Source of the DNA: OMPR01 sp965183835
GTDB lineage: Bacteria > Pseudomonadota > Alphaproteobacteria > Rhodobacterales > Rhodobacteraceae
Length of the DNA: 64,000 nt
Direction of reading: 5' to 3'
Assembly: GCA_965183835.1 (NCBI GenBank)
Contig: CBCYME010000027.1
Location: forward strand, 70,057-134,056
The notes under the pieces were generated by a model. It saw nothing but the letters and a program-made list of their open reading frames with translations, was not told the DNA's origin and did not search any database. Below are positions 7,825 through 16,332 of this stretch, piece after piece. How positions within the stretch are numbered: position 1 is the first letter of the stretch; every line of letters starts with the position of its first letter. Position numbers and translations under genes: made by a program.

Positions 7825-9914
7825 GCGGTTTCCTTGTTCAGATCATCAAATGTGCGGCCCTCGGCCACTAGTTTTTCCAATAGCGGCGCAGGTTGCCAGA
7901 AATACCCGTCTTCCTTGGCCCAGTCCTGCATGTCACTCAGCAGCCCCGGCAGACCGACCATGTCGGCCCATTTCAGCGGCCCCCCGCGATAGCGCGGAAA
8001 CCCGTAGCCATAGAGCAGCGTCACATCCACATCGAGCGGGCGACGCGCAATGCTCTCGCCCACCACTTTTGCGGCTTCATTCACCATGGCCGCCATATAG
8101 CGACGCACAATTTCTTCGTCACTAAAGTCCCGCGAGGTCAATCCTTGGGTGGTCCGGTCTGCTTCGATCAACGGCATCACATCCGGGTTTGGTACGCCAG
8201 CCCGTTTACCCGCCTGATAGACGTAATAACCTGTGCCGGTTTTCTGACCGAAATGCCCGTCTTCACACAGCTTGTCCGCATAGGTGAAATCGCGCGCACG
8301 TGGGTCAACGCCCTCGGCGCGTTTGCGTTTGCGCACGGCCCAGCCGATATCAAGCCCCGCCAAATCCGCGACGGCATAAGGTCCCATCGCAAATCCAAAA
8401 TCGGTCAGGGCCTTGTCGATCTGATACGGGCTAGCCCCGTCCAAAATCATGTGATCGGCACAGGTGCGATAGGTCGACAAAATGCGATTGCCGATGAAAC
8501 CATCACAAACACCCGCCCGCACCGACGTTTTTTTCAACCGATTGCCCAGCGCAAAGCCTGTGGCCACCACATCTGCGGCCGTCTTGTCAGCCACAACCAC
8601 CTCCAGCAACTTCATCACATGCGCGGGTGAAAAGAAGTGCAACCCGATCACGTCTTCGGGTCGTTTGGTACAGGCAGCGATTTCATTGATATCCAGATAG
8701 GATGTGTTTGACGCCAGAATTGCGCCCGGCTTGCACACCGCATCCAATTGCGTGAACACCTGCTTCTTAACGCCCATGTCCTCGAACACGGCTTCGATCA
8801 CCAGATCCACATCGCCGAGTGCGGCGTAATCCGTTGCCAGCGTCAGCGCCTTGGTGGTCAGATCCTCAAACTGGGCTTGGCTCAGCTTACCTCGCTTCAA
8901 CGCGCCGCTCAGGTTGCTTTCGATCCGGCCACGCGCCGCTTCGGCGGCCTCGGCCGTCATTTCCAGCATCACGACAGACAGGCCTGACAACAACGCAGCC
9001 GTTGCGATGCCGGCGCCCATGGTTCCGCCACCGATCACACCGGCAGCATTCAGGTCCCGTGGCGCGACGCCCTTCAGTTCAGGCAACTTGCCAACTGCGC
9101 GTTCCGAGAAAAACGCATGGATCATACCCTGGCGCTGATCCGAGGCCATAAGTTCCATGAACAACTCGCGTTCGCGCTTCATGCCCTCAGCAAACGACAG
9201 CTCACAACACGCCTGCACACCGCGAACGGCCACAGCAGGCGCAATCTGGCCCCGGCCCTTTTGCAAAACCATCTCGTAAAGCGCATCGAAATCGACCGCC
9301 TCGGGGGCTGGCATTTCGCTGATAGCGCGCCGTCCCGCGCCGTTGTCCAGCAATTCCTGAGTATAGGCCAGGCCAATTTCGCGGGGCGTTCCCTCAGCCA
9401 CGCGATCCAGAATACCCAGCGCCAGCGCCTCTTTGGCTCCGATCTGCCGCCCCGAGGTAATCACATCCACGGCAGCGTCCACACCAACAAGGCGCGGCAA
9501 ACGCTGCGTACCACCCGCACCCGGCATTACACCAATCAGAACCTCAGGCAGGCCAACACGCGCGGATGGAACCGCGATGCGATAATGTGAGCCTAGCGCG
9601 ATTTCCAAACCACCGCCCAACGCCGTGCCGTGCAAAGCCGATACCACGATCAGCGGCGAGGCTTCGATCCGGGTGCAGACATCCGGCAAGAATGGCTGGG
9701 TCGGGGGTTTGCCAAATTCGCGAATGTCCGCCCCCGCGAAATATGTTTTCCCTTCGCCATAAATCAACACGGCCTTGGCGCCATCGGCCTCGGCCCGGGC
9801 GATCCCATCAACCAACCCGTTGCGCACATCATGCCCCAGGGCATTCACCGGCGGATTGTTCGCTGCAAGAATGGCGATATCGCCGATGCGTTCGTACCCA
9901 ATGGCTTCTGACAT
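7821..9914 (-). CDS. Multifunctional enoyl-CoA hydratase / 3-hydroxyacyl-CoA dehydrogenase (FadB/PimF type)
   Basis: The 697-residue fusion starts with a crotonase domain (about 1-190; oxyanion segments FAGADIREF and LGGGLEIAL, catalytic loop LPEVLIGVMPGAGG). It then has an NAD-binding 3-hydroxyacyl-CoA dehydrogenase domain (Rossmann GGGTMGAGIA near residue 293) and two C-terminal dehydrogenase repeats (GFIGNRI; GYGFPRYRGGP). It hydrates 2-enoyl-CoA and oxidises the 3-hydroxy product. It is the first gene of the minus-strand operon; the 449-bp gap upstream contains a candidate operator (10099-10117). A second protein of the same architecture lies in the paa cluster at 20527-22557. Confidence 0.92.
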   Translation of the reverse strand: MSEAIGYERIGDIAILAANNPPVNALGHDVRNGLVDGIARAEADGAKAVLIYGEGKTYFAGADIREFGKPPTQPFLPDVCTRIEASPLIVVSALHGTALGGGLEIALGSHYRIAVPSARVGLPEVLIGVMPGAGGTQRLPRLVGVDAAVDVITSGRQIGAKEALALGILDRVAEGTPREIGLAYTQELLDNGAGRRAISEMPAPEAVDFDALYEMVLQKGRGQIAPAVAVRGVQACCELSFAEGMKRERELFMELMASDQRQGMIHAFFSERAVGKLPELKGVAPRDLNAAGVIGGGTMGAGIATAALLSGLSVVMLEMTAEAAEAARGRIESNLSGALKRGKLSQAQFEDLTTKALTLATDYAALGDVDLVIEAVFEDMGVKKQVFTQLDAVCKPGAILASNTSYLDINEIAACTKRPEDVIGLHFFSPAHVMKLLEVVVADKTAADVVATGFALGNRLKKTSVRAGVCDGFIGNRILSTYRTCADHMILDGASPYQIDKALTDFGFAMGPYAVADLAGLDIGWAVRKRKRAEGVDPRARDFTYADKLCEDGHFGQKTGTGYYVYQAGKRAGVPNPDVMPLIEADRTTQGLTSRDFSDEEIVRRYMAAMVNEAAKVVGESIARRPLDVDVTLLYGYGFPRYRGGPLKWADMVGLPGLLSDMQDWAKEDGYFWQPAPLLEKLVAEGRTFDDLNKETA

Positions 9915-10363
9915 TTGGCCGCTCCTCCTATTTTCATCCCAATGGGTCGCCCATCTTTAAACTGGCGACTCATCGTCCTCTTGGGGCAAAGTCTAACTGC
10001 AGAGTTGCGCTTGGCACCTGCCTTGCTCTTGGAACCTGACGGCAAACGGCCGTATGGTTTCCTGAGCCAAACAAGACCTCTCCCCTCTTGTTTCACGATG
10101 CGGAACAACATTCCGCAGTCCACGCAGGTTGGGCCGGACCCCCAGCAAGATCAAGAGAGTTTCCCGCCAACGGACGTAGGGTTCCAAAACAGATTGCCCC
10201 ACCTTCCAGATACGGCACTCTGCGCCCCGCTCCCTAAAAAGAAGCATTTCCAGATTAGATTTGCAAAAAACGCACGGCGGCTATTCCGCAATAGGACTAG
10301 CTCATGCTGCACATGCAGCATAAGTTTAAACCAACTCGAAATCCGAAGTGGAAAGTACCCTCA
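9915..10363. promoter_or_regulatory. Divergent promoter region with inverted repeats
   Basis: This is a 449-bp gene-free stretch between the acyl-CoA operon and a DUF1127 gene. It holds a 7-bp inverted repeat TGCGGAA-N5-TTCCGCA (10099-10117), a good candidate operator for the acyl-CoA operon. A second inverted repeat ATGCTGC-N4-GCAGCAT lies at 10304-10321, 42 bp before the DUF1127 start. Which regulators bind is unknown. I see no convincing coding frame here. Confidence 0.45.
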
Positions 10364-10582
10364 ATGGCACATACAACAGCAAACACCCATTCGATCCCAG
10401 CTGTCTTTGGCGTTGTGGCTGATATCTTCTCTGGCATCTTCGGCGCCCTCTTGCACCTGAACGAAGCCAGCGCCAAAGTCCGCAAGATCGAGGCCCTGTC
10501 GGCGCTCAGCGATGCAGACCTTAGCGCGCGTGGCGTGGAGCGTGCTGACATTATCCGTCGGGTTATGTCCGACACGCTGTAA
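10364..10582 (+). CDS. DUF1127 (YjiS-like) small protein
   Basis: A 72-residue protein. The ATG at 10364 is chosen because the longer upstream frame runs through the inverted repeat at 10304 and looks non-coding. The middle (FGVVADIFSGIFGALLHL) is hydrophobic and amphipathic. The C-terminal half carries the DUF1127 pattern of a helix followed by LSALSDADLSARGVERADI. Family members are short alphaproteobacterial proteins, some RNA-binding and involved in phosphate, carbon or sRNA turnover control. No function is assignable here. It stands alone ahead of the CMD-family gene. Confidence 0.65.
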   Translation: MAHTTANTHSIPAVFGVVADIFSGIFGALLHLNEASAKVRKIEALSALSDADLSARGVERADIIRRVMSDTL

Positions 10583-10743
10583 GCAGCTTGGCCAATGCAC
10601 TTGGCTGCACTGGCCGCTTTTACCATTTTACGACCTTTGATAGGCGAACGTCGCTTGACGGAGCCACCAAAGCAGCGCAGCACTAAGGGTATCTTGCCCC
10701 TAGGTCACAGCCCTGCCTCTGACCCTCTTCAAAGGACGCCCAA

Positions 10744-11136
10744 ATGGCCGATACATTTGACGAAGACCTGTTTCTCAAAGGTCTGGAACAGCGCAAAGCA
10801 ACGCTTGGCTCTGAATATGTTGAAAACAATCTTGCCGCCGCAGATGAATTCACCCGCCCCTTTCAAGAGGCCATGACCGCATGGTGCTGGGGGTTTGGCT
10901 GGGGCGATGATGTGATCGAACCCAAAACCCGCTCCATGATGAATCTTGCCATGCTTGGTGCGCTCGGCAAGATGCACGAGTGGGAGATCCACTGTCGCGG
11001 CGCGTTGAACAACGGCGTCACCAAAGACGAGATCCGTGCCATTATCCACGTCATTGGCATCTACTGTGGTGTACCACAGTCGTTAGAATGTTTCCGCGTG
11101 GCCCGTAAGGTTTTGGAAGAAGCTGGTCAGCTCTAA
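10744..11136 (+). CDS. Carboxymuconolactone decarboxylase family protein
   Basis: A 130-residue AhpD/CMD-fold protein. Conserved features are the TRSMMNLAMLGAL helix, the EIHCRGALNNGVTKDEI block (His and Gly of the CMD pattern) and YCGVPQSLECF near the end. True PcaC enzymes decarboxylate 4-carboxymuconolactone. The CxxC of AhpD peroxidases is absent, so a PcaC-like or uncharacterised role is more likely. It lies between two catabolic clusters, is not in an operon with either, and is followed by its own terminator. Confidence 0.82.
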   Translation: MADTFDEDLFLKGLEQRKATLGSEYVENNLAAADEFTRPFQEAMTAWCWGFGWGDDVIEPKTRSMMNLAMLGALGKMHEWEIHCRGALNNGVTKDEIRAIIHVIGIYCGVPQSLECFRVARKVLEEAGQL

Positions 11137-11162
11137 CCCTCGCAAAAAGCTGTAACTTTGGG

Positions 11163-11188
11163 AACCCGTCTACTTTGTCAGGCGGGTT
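11163..11188 (+). terminator. Rho-independent terminator after the CMD-family gene
   Basis: AACCCG (11163-11168) pairs with CGGGTT (11183-11188), followed by TTCTGTTATT. It lies 26 bp past the CMD-family stop and ahead of the paa promoter region. Confidence 0.6.
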
Positions 11189-11293
11189 TTCTGTTATTCT
11201 CACCTAGCTGTCAGACCTGACCATATGTTACCGATTTCTTTCAAATTACATTTTTGTGTTACATTTTTCTTGCCGCGAATCACAATCACACGT

Positions 11294-11315
11294 ATTACCC
11301 GACCATACGGTCACC
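11294..11315. promoter_or_regulatory. Candidate PaaR (TetR) operator upstream of paaJ
   Basis: ATTACCCGA-N4-ACGGTCACC lies 34 bp before the paaJ start. It matches the palindrome upstream of paaZ at 15 of 22 positions by hand comparison, mainly in CCGA and CGGTCA. It is the weakest of three sites. Confidence 0.5.
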
Positions 11316-11349
11316 TTTTAGTGGCACAGGGATTTGGAGAATACGAAGC

Positions 11350-12552
11350 ATGGATGCTTTCATCTGCGACGCACAACGGACCCCAATCGGACGCTACGGC
11401 GGCGCATTATCGTCGATCCGAACCGATGATCTTGCGGCTCTGCCCATTGCTGCGCTCAAGGCGCGCAACCCCGATGTGGACTGGACTGCCATTGATGACG
11501 TCATTTATGGCGACGCCAACCAAGCCGGTGAAAGCAACCGCAACGTGGCCCGCATGGCCGCTCTGTTGGCCGGACTGCCGAACGAGGTGCCCGGCACCAC
11601 CGTGAACCGCTTGTGTGCGTCCGGAATGGATGCCGTCGGCATGGCGTCACGCGGCATTAAAGCTGGTGATTATGACATGGTAATCGCAGGCGGTGTCGAA
11701 AGCATGAGCCGTGCGCCCTTTGTGATGCCCAAAGCCACCAGCGCCTTTACTCGTGCCAATGCCGTTTACGACACCACCATCGGGTGGCGTTTTGTGAACA
11801 AGAAGATGCACGAGATGTATGGCACCGACTCCATGCCACAAACGGCGGATAACGTTGCCGAAGATTACAATATCAATCGTGCCGATCAGGATGCGTTTGC
11901 TGCCAATTCGCAGGCCCGGTGGGCCGCTGCGCATGAGGCTGGTGTATTCAAGGACGAAATCACACCCGTCACCATCCCACAGCGCAAAGGCGATGCGATC
12001 ATCGTCGATACAGACGAACACCCTCGCCCCGGCACCGGTGCGGACAAGCTTGCCAAGCTCCAAGGCGTAAATGGCCCCGACAAAACGGTCACCGCGGGCA
12101 ACGCCTCGGGTGTGAATGACGGGGCTGCCGCCATTCTGTTGGCAAACGAAGCCGCTGCGGCCAGGAACAACCTGACGCCAATGGCCCGTGTGGTGGGCAT
12201 GTCGGTTGCAGGCGTTGCACCGCGCATCATGGGTATTGGCCCGGTTCCCGCCAGCCAAAAGGTGCTGGCCCGCGCCGGACTTACCATTGACCAGATGGAT
12301 GTGATAGAATTGAACGAAGCCTTTGCGTCTCAAGGTCTGGCGACACTTCGCGCCCTTGGCGTGGCGGATGATGCCCCCCATGTTAATCCCAACGGGGGTG
12401 CCATTGCGATTGGTCACCCGCTGGGCATGTCTGGCGCGCGTCTCGTGATGACCGCCGCCTATCAATTACAACGCACCGGCGGGCGCTATGCGCTGTGCAC
12501 CATGTGCGTCGGAGTCGGTCAGGGTGCCGCCCTGGTCTTGGAACGCGTATGA
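11350..12552 (+). CDS. paaJ: 3-oxoadipyl-CoA / 3-oxo-5,6-dehydrosuberyl-CoA thiolase
   Basis: Catalyses the two thiolytic steps of phenylacetate catabolism, giving acetyl-CoA and succinyl-CoA. The ATG at 11350 (preceded by GGAG) gives 400 residues starting MDAFICDAQRTPIGRYGG, the usual PcaF/PaaJ N-terminus. The nucleophilic Cys is in VNRLCASGMDAVG, the catalytic His in GGAIAIGHPLGMSGAR and the second Cys in LCTMCVGVGQG. The segment AGGVESMSRAPFVMPKA is typical of the PcaF/PaaJ subgroup rather than FadA. It leads the forward paa operon; a stem-loop separates it from paaA. Confidence 0.92.
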   Translation: MDAFICDAQRTPIGRYGGALSSIRTDDLAALPIAALKARNPDVDWTAIDDVIYGDANQAGESNRNVARMAALLAGLPNEVPGTTVNRLCASGMDAVGMASRGIKAGDYDMVIAGGVESMSRAPFVMPKATSAFTRANAVYDTTIGWRFVNKKMHEMYGTDSMPQTADNVAEDYNINRADQDAFAANSQARWAAAHEAGVFKDEITPVTIPQRKGDAIIVDTDEHPRPGTGADKLAKLQGVNGPDKTVTAGNASGVNDGAAAILLANEAAAARNNLTPMARVVGMSVAGVAPRIMGIGPVPASQKVLARAGLTIDQMDVIELNEAFASQGLATLRALGVADDAPHVNPNGGAIAIGHPLGMSGARLVMTAAYQLQRTGGRYALCTMCVGVGQGAALVLERV

Positions 12553-12568
12553 AGCGCGCCCTGAAAAG

Positions 12569-12592
12569 TGGGAACCGGTTTTCTGGTTTCCA
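12569..12592. other. Stem-loop between paaJ and paaA
   Basis: TGGGAACC (12569-12576) pairs with GGTTTCCA (12585-12592) with one G-T pair around an 8-base loop. It may adjust transcript levels between paaJ and paaA. No T-run follows. Confidence 0.4.
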
Positions 12593-12631
12593 GTGCGCGA
12601 TAGCTAAAGTGACGTCCTGAGGAGAGCCAAG

Positions 12632-13624
12632 ATGTATGCACAAATGATCAAGACCGCCTCAACCGGAGTAAAATCCGACGGGGAAATGTCCGACCAAGAG
12701 CGCCAGTTTCAGGCGCGCATCGACGCGGGCGAAAAGATTGAACCCAAAGATTGGATGCCCGAAGATTATCGCGCCACCTTGATCCGCCAGATGGGCCAGC
12801 ACGCGCATTCCGAAATCGTCGGCACCCTGCCCGAAGGCAACTGGGTCACCCGCGCGCCGACACTGGAACGCAAGGCGATCCTGCTGGCCAAGGTTCAGGA
12901 CGAGGCCGGTCATGGTCTGTATCTCTACTGTGCCGCCGAAACGCTGGGTGTGACCCGCGATGAAGTCACTGAAATGCTGCTGGATGGCCGTATGAAGTAT
13001 TCGTCGATCTTCAACTACCCCTCGCTGAACTGGGCCGACATCGGTGCCATCGGCTGGCTGGTTGATGGCGCTGCGATCATGAACCAGGTGCCGTTGCAGC
13101 GGACATCTTATGGCCCTTACAGCCGCGCCATGGTGCGGATCTGTAAAGAGGAAAGCTTTCACCAGCGTCAGGGTTATGATGCCATCCGCGCCTGTTCCGA
13201 AGGCACGGATGCCCAGAAAAAGATGGCTCAGGATGCTTTGAACCGGTTCTGGTATCCATCGCTGATGATGTTTGGTCCCCCGGATTCAGACTCGGTCCAC
13301 TCGGCCCAGTCGATGGCGTGGAAGATCAAGATCAACACCAACGACGAACTGCGTCAGAAATTCGTCGACCAAACCGTGCCACAGGCTGAATATCTGGGCC
13401 TGACGGTTCCGGATGAGAACCTGAAATGGAACGAAGAAACCGGTCACTACGATTTCAGTCAGCCAGATTGGGGTGAGTTCTTTGACGTGGTCAAAGGCAA
13501 TGGCCCCTGTAACGTTGACCGTTTAGCTGATCGCAACAAAGCTTGGGACGAAGGTGCCTGGGTCCGCGATGGCATGATGGCCCACGCCCGCAAGAAAGCC
13601 GCTGCAAAGATGGCAGCCGAATAA
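12632..13624 (+). CDS. paaA: 1,2-phenylacetyl-CoA epoxidase, subunit PaaA
   Basis: Catalytic subunit of the diiron monooxygenase that converts phenylacetyl-CoA to the ring-1,2-epoxide. It has 330 residues. The ATG at 12632 follows a strong GGAGAG ribosome site. Iron-ligand motifs of the ferritin-like fold are seen: VQDEAGHGLYLY (ExxH, near residue 92) and CKEESFHQRQGYDA (ExxH, near residue 175). The stretch TLPEGNWVTRAPTLERKAILLAKVQDE is typical of PaaA. It works in complex with PaaC and PaaB, receiving electrons from PaaE. It is the first of five contiguous epoxidase genes. Confidence 0.97.
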   Translation: MYAQMIKTASTGVKSDGEMSDQERQFQARIDAGEKIEPKDWMPEDYRATLIRQMGQHAHSEIVGTLPEGNWVTRAPTLERKAILLAKVQDEAGHGLYLYCAAETLGVTRDEVTEMLLDGRMKYSSIFNYPSLNWADIGAIGWLVDGAAIMNQVPLQRTSYGPYSRAMVRICKEESFHQRQGYDAIRACSEGTDAQKKMAQDALNRFWYPSLMMFGPPDSDSVHSAQSMAWKIKINTNDELRQKFVDQTVPQAEYLGLTVPDENLKWNEETGHYDFSQPDWGEFFDVVKGNGPCNVDRLADRNKAWDEGAWVRDGMMAHARKKAAAKMAAE

Positions 13625-13709
13625 AGAACGAACGAAATCCGCAGCGCGAGGCACCCGGTTTTAGCCACCGGTTTCTATACCCGCGCCGAGCCAGGAGGAG
13701 AACTGAGCT

Positions 13710-13994
13710 ATGAACAACGAATGGCCCCTATGGGAAGTCTTTATCCGCGGTCAGCATGGCATGAGCCACCGACACGTCGGCTCGCTGCACGCCCCTGATG
13801 CCGAAATGGCGATCAAGAACGCCCGCGACGTCTACACCCGCCGCAACGAAGGCGTGTCGATCTGGGTGGTTGAGGCTGTGAATATCGCCGCCAGCTCGCC
13901 CAGCGACAAAGGTCCGCTGTACGAACCATCCGAGAGCAAAGTCTACCGCCACCCAACCTTCTTCGACATCCCTGACGAAGTAGGAGCGATGTAA
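13710..13994 (+). CDS. paaB: 1,2-phenylacetyl-CoA epoxidase, subunit PaaB
   Basis: Small 94-residue accessory subunit that bridges PaaAC heterodimers. The N-terminus WPLWEVFIRGQHGMSHRHVGSLHAPDAEMA and the SIWVV strand are characteristic of PaaB. A GGAGGAG ribosome site precedes the ATG. It begins 85 bp after paaA, and its TAA overlaps the paaC ATG by one base (TAATG), implying coupled translation. Confidence 0.95.
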   Translation: MNNEWPLWEVFIRGQHGMSHRHVGSLHAPDAEMAIKNARDVYTRRNEGVSIWVVEAVNIAASSPSDKGPLYEPSESKVYRHPTFFDIPDEVGAM

Positions 13995-14755
13995 TGACCC
14001 AGCAGGAAGCTCTGTTTCAGTTTCTGCTGCGGATGGGGGACAACACCCTGATCCTCGGCCATCGGACATCAGAATGGTGCGGCGTCGCCCCCGTTCTGGA
14101 GGAAGACATCGCGCTGGCCAACACGGCGTTGGATTTCATCGGTCAGACCCAGTTCTGGCTAGGTTATGCGGGCGAAGTCGAAGGCAAAGGTCAAGACGCC
14201 GACCGTCTCGCGTTCCACCGCGACGCTTGGGATTTCCGCAATCTGCTGTTGTGCGAAATGCCGATTGGCGATTTCGGTCAGACCATCATGCGTCAGTTCC
14301 TGTTTGATTCCTGGCACTCGATCTATATCGCGCGCCTGATCAAAAGCAGCGATCCGCGCGTGGCTGAGATTGCCGAGAAAGCCAGCAAAGAGGTCGCCTA
14401 TCACCTCGAACGCTCGGCCGACACGGTTGTCGCGTTGGGGGACGGAACCGAAGAGAGCCATTCCCGGATGCAAAAGGCGCTGGATTATCTCTATCCTTAC
14501 GTAGGCGAGATGTTCCTGGCTGATGATGTAGACGCCGCAATGGTTTCTGCGGGCATCGCCCCCGACCCAGCCGCCCTGCGCGATGAATATGACGCGCTGG
14601 TGCAAAAGGTTCTGGACGAGGCCACGCTGACCGTGCCCAGCAACCGATTTGCCCAAAAAGGTGGCAAAACCGGTGCAATGCACACCGAACATCTGGGTCA
14701 CCTGCTATGCTCAATGCAGTGGCTGCAGCGCGTCTATCCTGACGGCAACTGGTAA
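13994..14755 (+). CDS. paaC: 1,2-phenylacetyl-CoA epoxidase, subunit PaaC
   Basis: Structural ferritin-like subunit (253 residues) that pairs with PaaA. The N-terminal LLRMGDNTLILGHRTSEWCG, the helix DIALANTALDFIGQ and KEVAYHLERSADTVVALGDGTEESH match PaaC. Iron ligands of the family are degenerate in PaaC and I see no complete ExxH pair here, as expected. It overlaps the paaB stop and is followed 5 bp later by paaD. Confidence 0.95.
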   Translation: MTQQEALFQFLLRMGDNTLILGHRTSEWCGVAPVLEEDIALANTALDFIGQTQFWLGYAGEVEGKGQDADRLAFHRDAWDFRNLLLCEMPIGDFGQTIMRQFLFDSWHSIYIARLIKSSDPRVAEIAEKASKEVAYHLERSADTVVALGDGTEESHSRMQKALDYLYPYVGEMFLADDVDAAMVSAGIAPDPAALRDEYDALVQKVLDEATLTVPSNRFAQKGGKTGAMHTEHLGHLLCSMQWLQRVYPDGNW

Positions 14756-14760
14756 GCATC

Positions 14761-15222
14761 ATGGACCAGCCAACCGTCAAACAGGTTTGGGAATGGCTGG
14801 ATGCCGTTCCCGACCCCGAGATCCCTGTGATCTCGCTCGTCGATCTGGGCATCATCCGGGACGTCGCGTGGGAAGAGGACACGCTGACGGTCACGGTGAC
14901 GCCCACCTATTCGGGCTGCCCCGCCACATCGATCATCAATCTAGATATCGAAACCGCCCTGCGCGATCACGGTATTCAAAAAGTGGAACTGAAACGCCAG
15001 CTAAGCCCGGCGTGGACCACCGATTGGCTGACCGCACGTGGCAAGGCCCGGCTAGAAGATTACGGTATCGCGCCGCCCCAGCCTGCGGGCGGACCCGAGC
15101 GGTGTCCACATTGCAGCAGCAAGAATGTGCAAAAGGTCAGCCAGTTCGGCTCGACCCCCTGCAAAGCCCATTGGCGCTGTAGTGACTGCCTGGAACCGTT
15201 CGATTATTTCAAATGCATCTGA
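14761..15222 (+). CDS. paaD: Phenylacetate degradation protein PaaD (Fe-S/metal assembly)
   Basis: Maturation factor for the epoxidase system, needed in vivo and thought to help cluster insertion. It has 153 residues. The N-terminal half is a MIP18/DUF59 domain (DPEIPVISLVDLGIIRDV, then TPTYSGCPAT with the conserved Cys). The C-terminal half is a four-cysteine zinc-ribbon-like segment, CPHC then CSDC, ending in YFKCI. It sits 5 bp after paaC and 24 bp before paaE. Confidence 0.95.
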   Translation: MDQPTVKQVWEWLDAVPDPEIPVISLVDLGIIRDVAWEEDTLTVTVTPTYSGCPATSIINLDIETALRDHGIQKVELKRQLSPAWTTDWLTARGKARLEDYGIAPPQPAGGPERCPHCSSKNVQKVSQFGSTPCKAHWRCSDCLEPFDYFKCI

Positions 15223-15246
15223 CCCCCAGATAAGAGGAGACGCCCG

Positions 15247-16320
15247 ATGGCGCGCTTTCACGATCTGACCGTCACAGACGTTCATAAAACTATCCGCGAC
15301 GCTGTCGTGGTCACCCTGCAACCGGTCAACGGCGCTGCAGAAGAATTCGATTTCACCCAAGGCCAGTATTTGACCTTTCGCCAGGAATTTGATGGCGAAG
15401 AGTTGCGCCGCTCTTATTCCATTTGCGCCGGGAAAGACGACGGCATTCTGCAAGTCGGCATCAAGCGTGTCGACGGCGGTGCATTTTCAACCTGGGCCAA
15501 CGAAGAACTGGCCGTTGGCGACACCCTTCAGGCGATGCCCCCCATGGGCGGGTTCTTTACAGCACTAGATGCTGACGCAGACAAACAATACCTCGGCTTT
15601 GCCGGCGGATCGGGTGTTACTCCCGTTTTGTCGATCCTGAAAACCACATTGGCACGTGAACCCAAATCCCGCTTCACGTTGGTTTATGCCAACAGGGGCG
15701 TGAACTCGATCATGTTCCGCGAAGAACTGGAGGATCTCAAAAACCTCTACATGGGTCGCCTGAACATCATTCACATTCTTGAATCAGATGCACAAGACAT
15801 TGACCTGTTCACAGGATTGGTCACGCAGGAAAAATGTGCCGAACTGTTCAAGCATTGGATCGACATCAAATCCGTCGATACCGCGTTTATCTGTGGCCCA
15901 GAGCCCATGATGCTGGGCATTGCTGCCGCGCTGCGCGATCACGGGCTGGATGACAGCCAGATCAAGTTTGAACTGTTTGCCAGCGCCCAACCGGGCAGGG
16001 CCAAACGTAAGGTTGTCTCGGGTGATGCAGCCAGCAGCGCGAACCAGACCAGAGCAGCGATCACCATGGATGGGTCGACCCAGACCATCACCATGCCCAA
16101 AGACCTGTCGATTCTGGATGCGGCGCTCGAAAATGCGATGGACGCACCTTACGCCTGCAAAGCAGGAGTTTGTTCAACATGTCGCTGTAAGGTGATCGAG
16201 GGCGAGGTCGAAATGGTCGCAAACCACGCACTGGAAGACTACGAAGTCGAAAAGGGCTATGTTCTGTCCTGCCAGGCCTTCCCGCTGACGGATTCCGTCA
16301 CCGTTGATTTTGACCAGTAA
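15247..16320 (+). CDS. paaE: 1,2-phenylacetyl-CoA epoxidase reductase PaaE
   Basis: NAD(P)H-dependent reductase feeding electrons to PaaA. The 357 residues comprise a ferredoxin-reductase FAD domain (RRSYSICAG), an NAD-binding domain (GFAGGSGVTPVLSI near residue 118; CGPEPMM) and a C-terminal plant-type 2Fe-2S domain. That domain has the ligand spacing C-x4-C-x2-C in CKAGVCSTC and the last Cys in VLSCQAF. A GAGGAG ribosome site precedes the ATG. It is followed 12 bp later by the PaaA/PaaC-like paralog, so that gene is almost certainly co-transcribed. Confidence 0.96.
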   Translation: MARFHDLTVTDVHKTIRDAVVVTLQPVNGAAEEFDFTQGQYLTFRQEFDGEELRRSYSICAGKDDGILQVGIKRVDGGAFSTWANEELAVGDTLQAMPPMGGFFTALDADADKQYLGFAGGSGVTPVLSILKTTLAREPKSRFTLVYANRGVNSIMFREELEDLKNLYMGRLNIIHILESDAQDIDLFTGLVTQEKCAELFKHWIDIKSVDTAFICGPEPMMLGIAAALRDHGLDDSQIKFELFASAQPGRAKRKVVSGDAASSANQTRAAITMDGSTQTITMPKDLSILDAALENAMDAPYACKAGVCSTCRCKVIEGEVEMVANHALEDYEVEKGYVLSCQAFPLTDSVTVDFDQ

Positions 16321-16332
16321 GGGAGAGGGACC

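Noticed and set aside
6571..7992. Long open frame on the plus strand opposite the thiolase gene
   Set aside because: It mirrors the high-GC third-position pattern of the thiolase, has no family motifs and no ribosome site. The minus-strand thiolase is certain.
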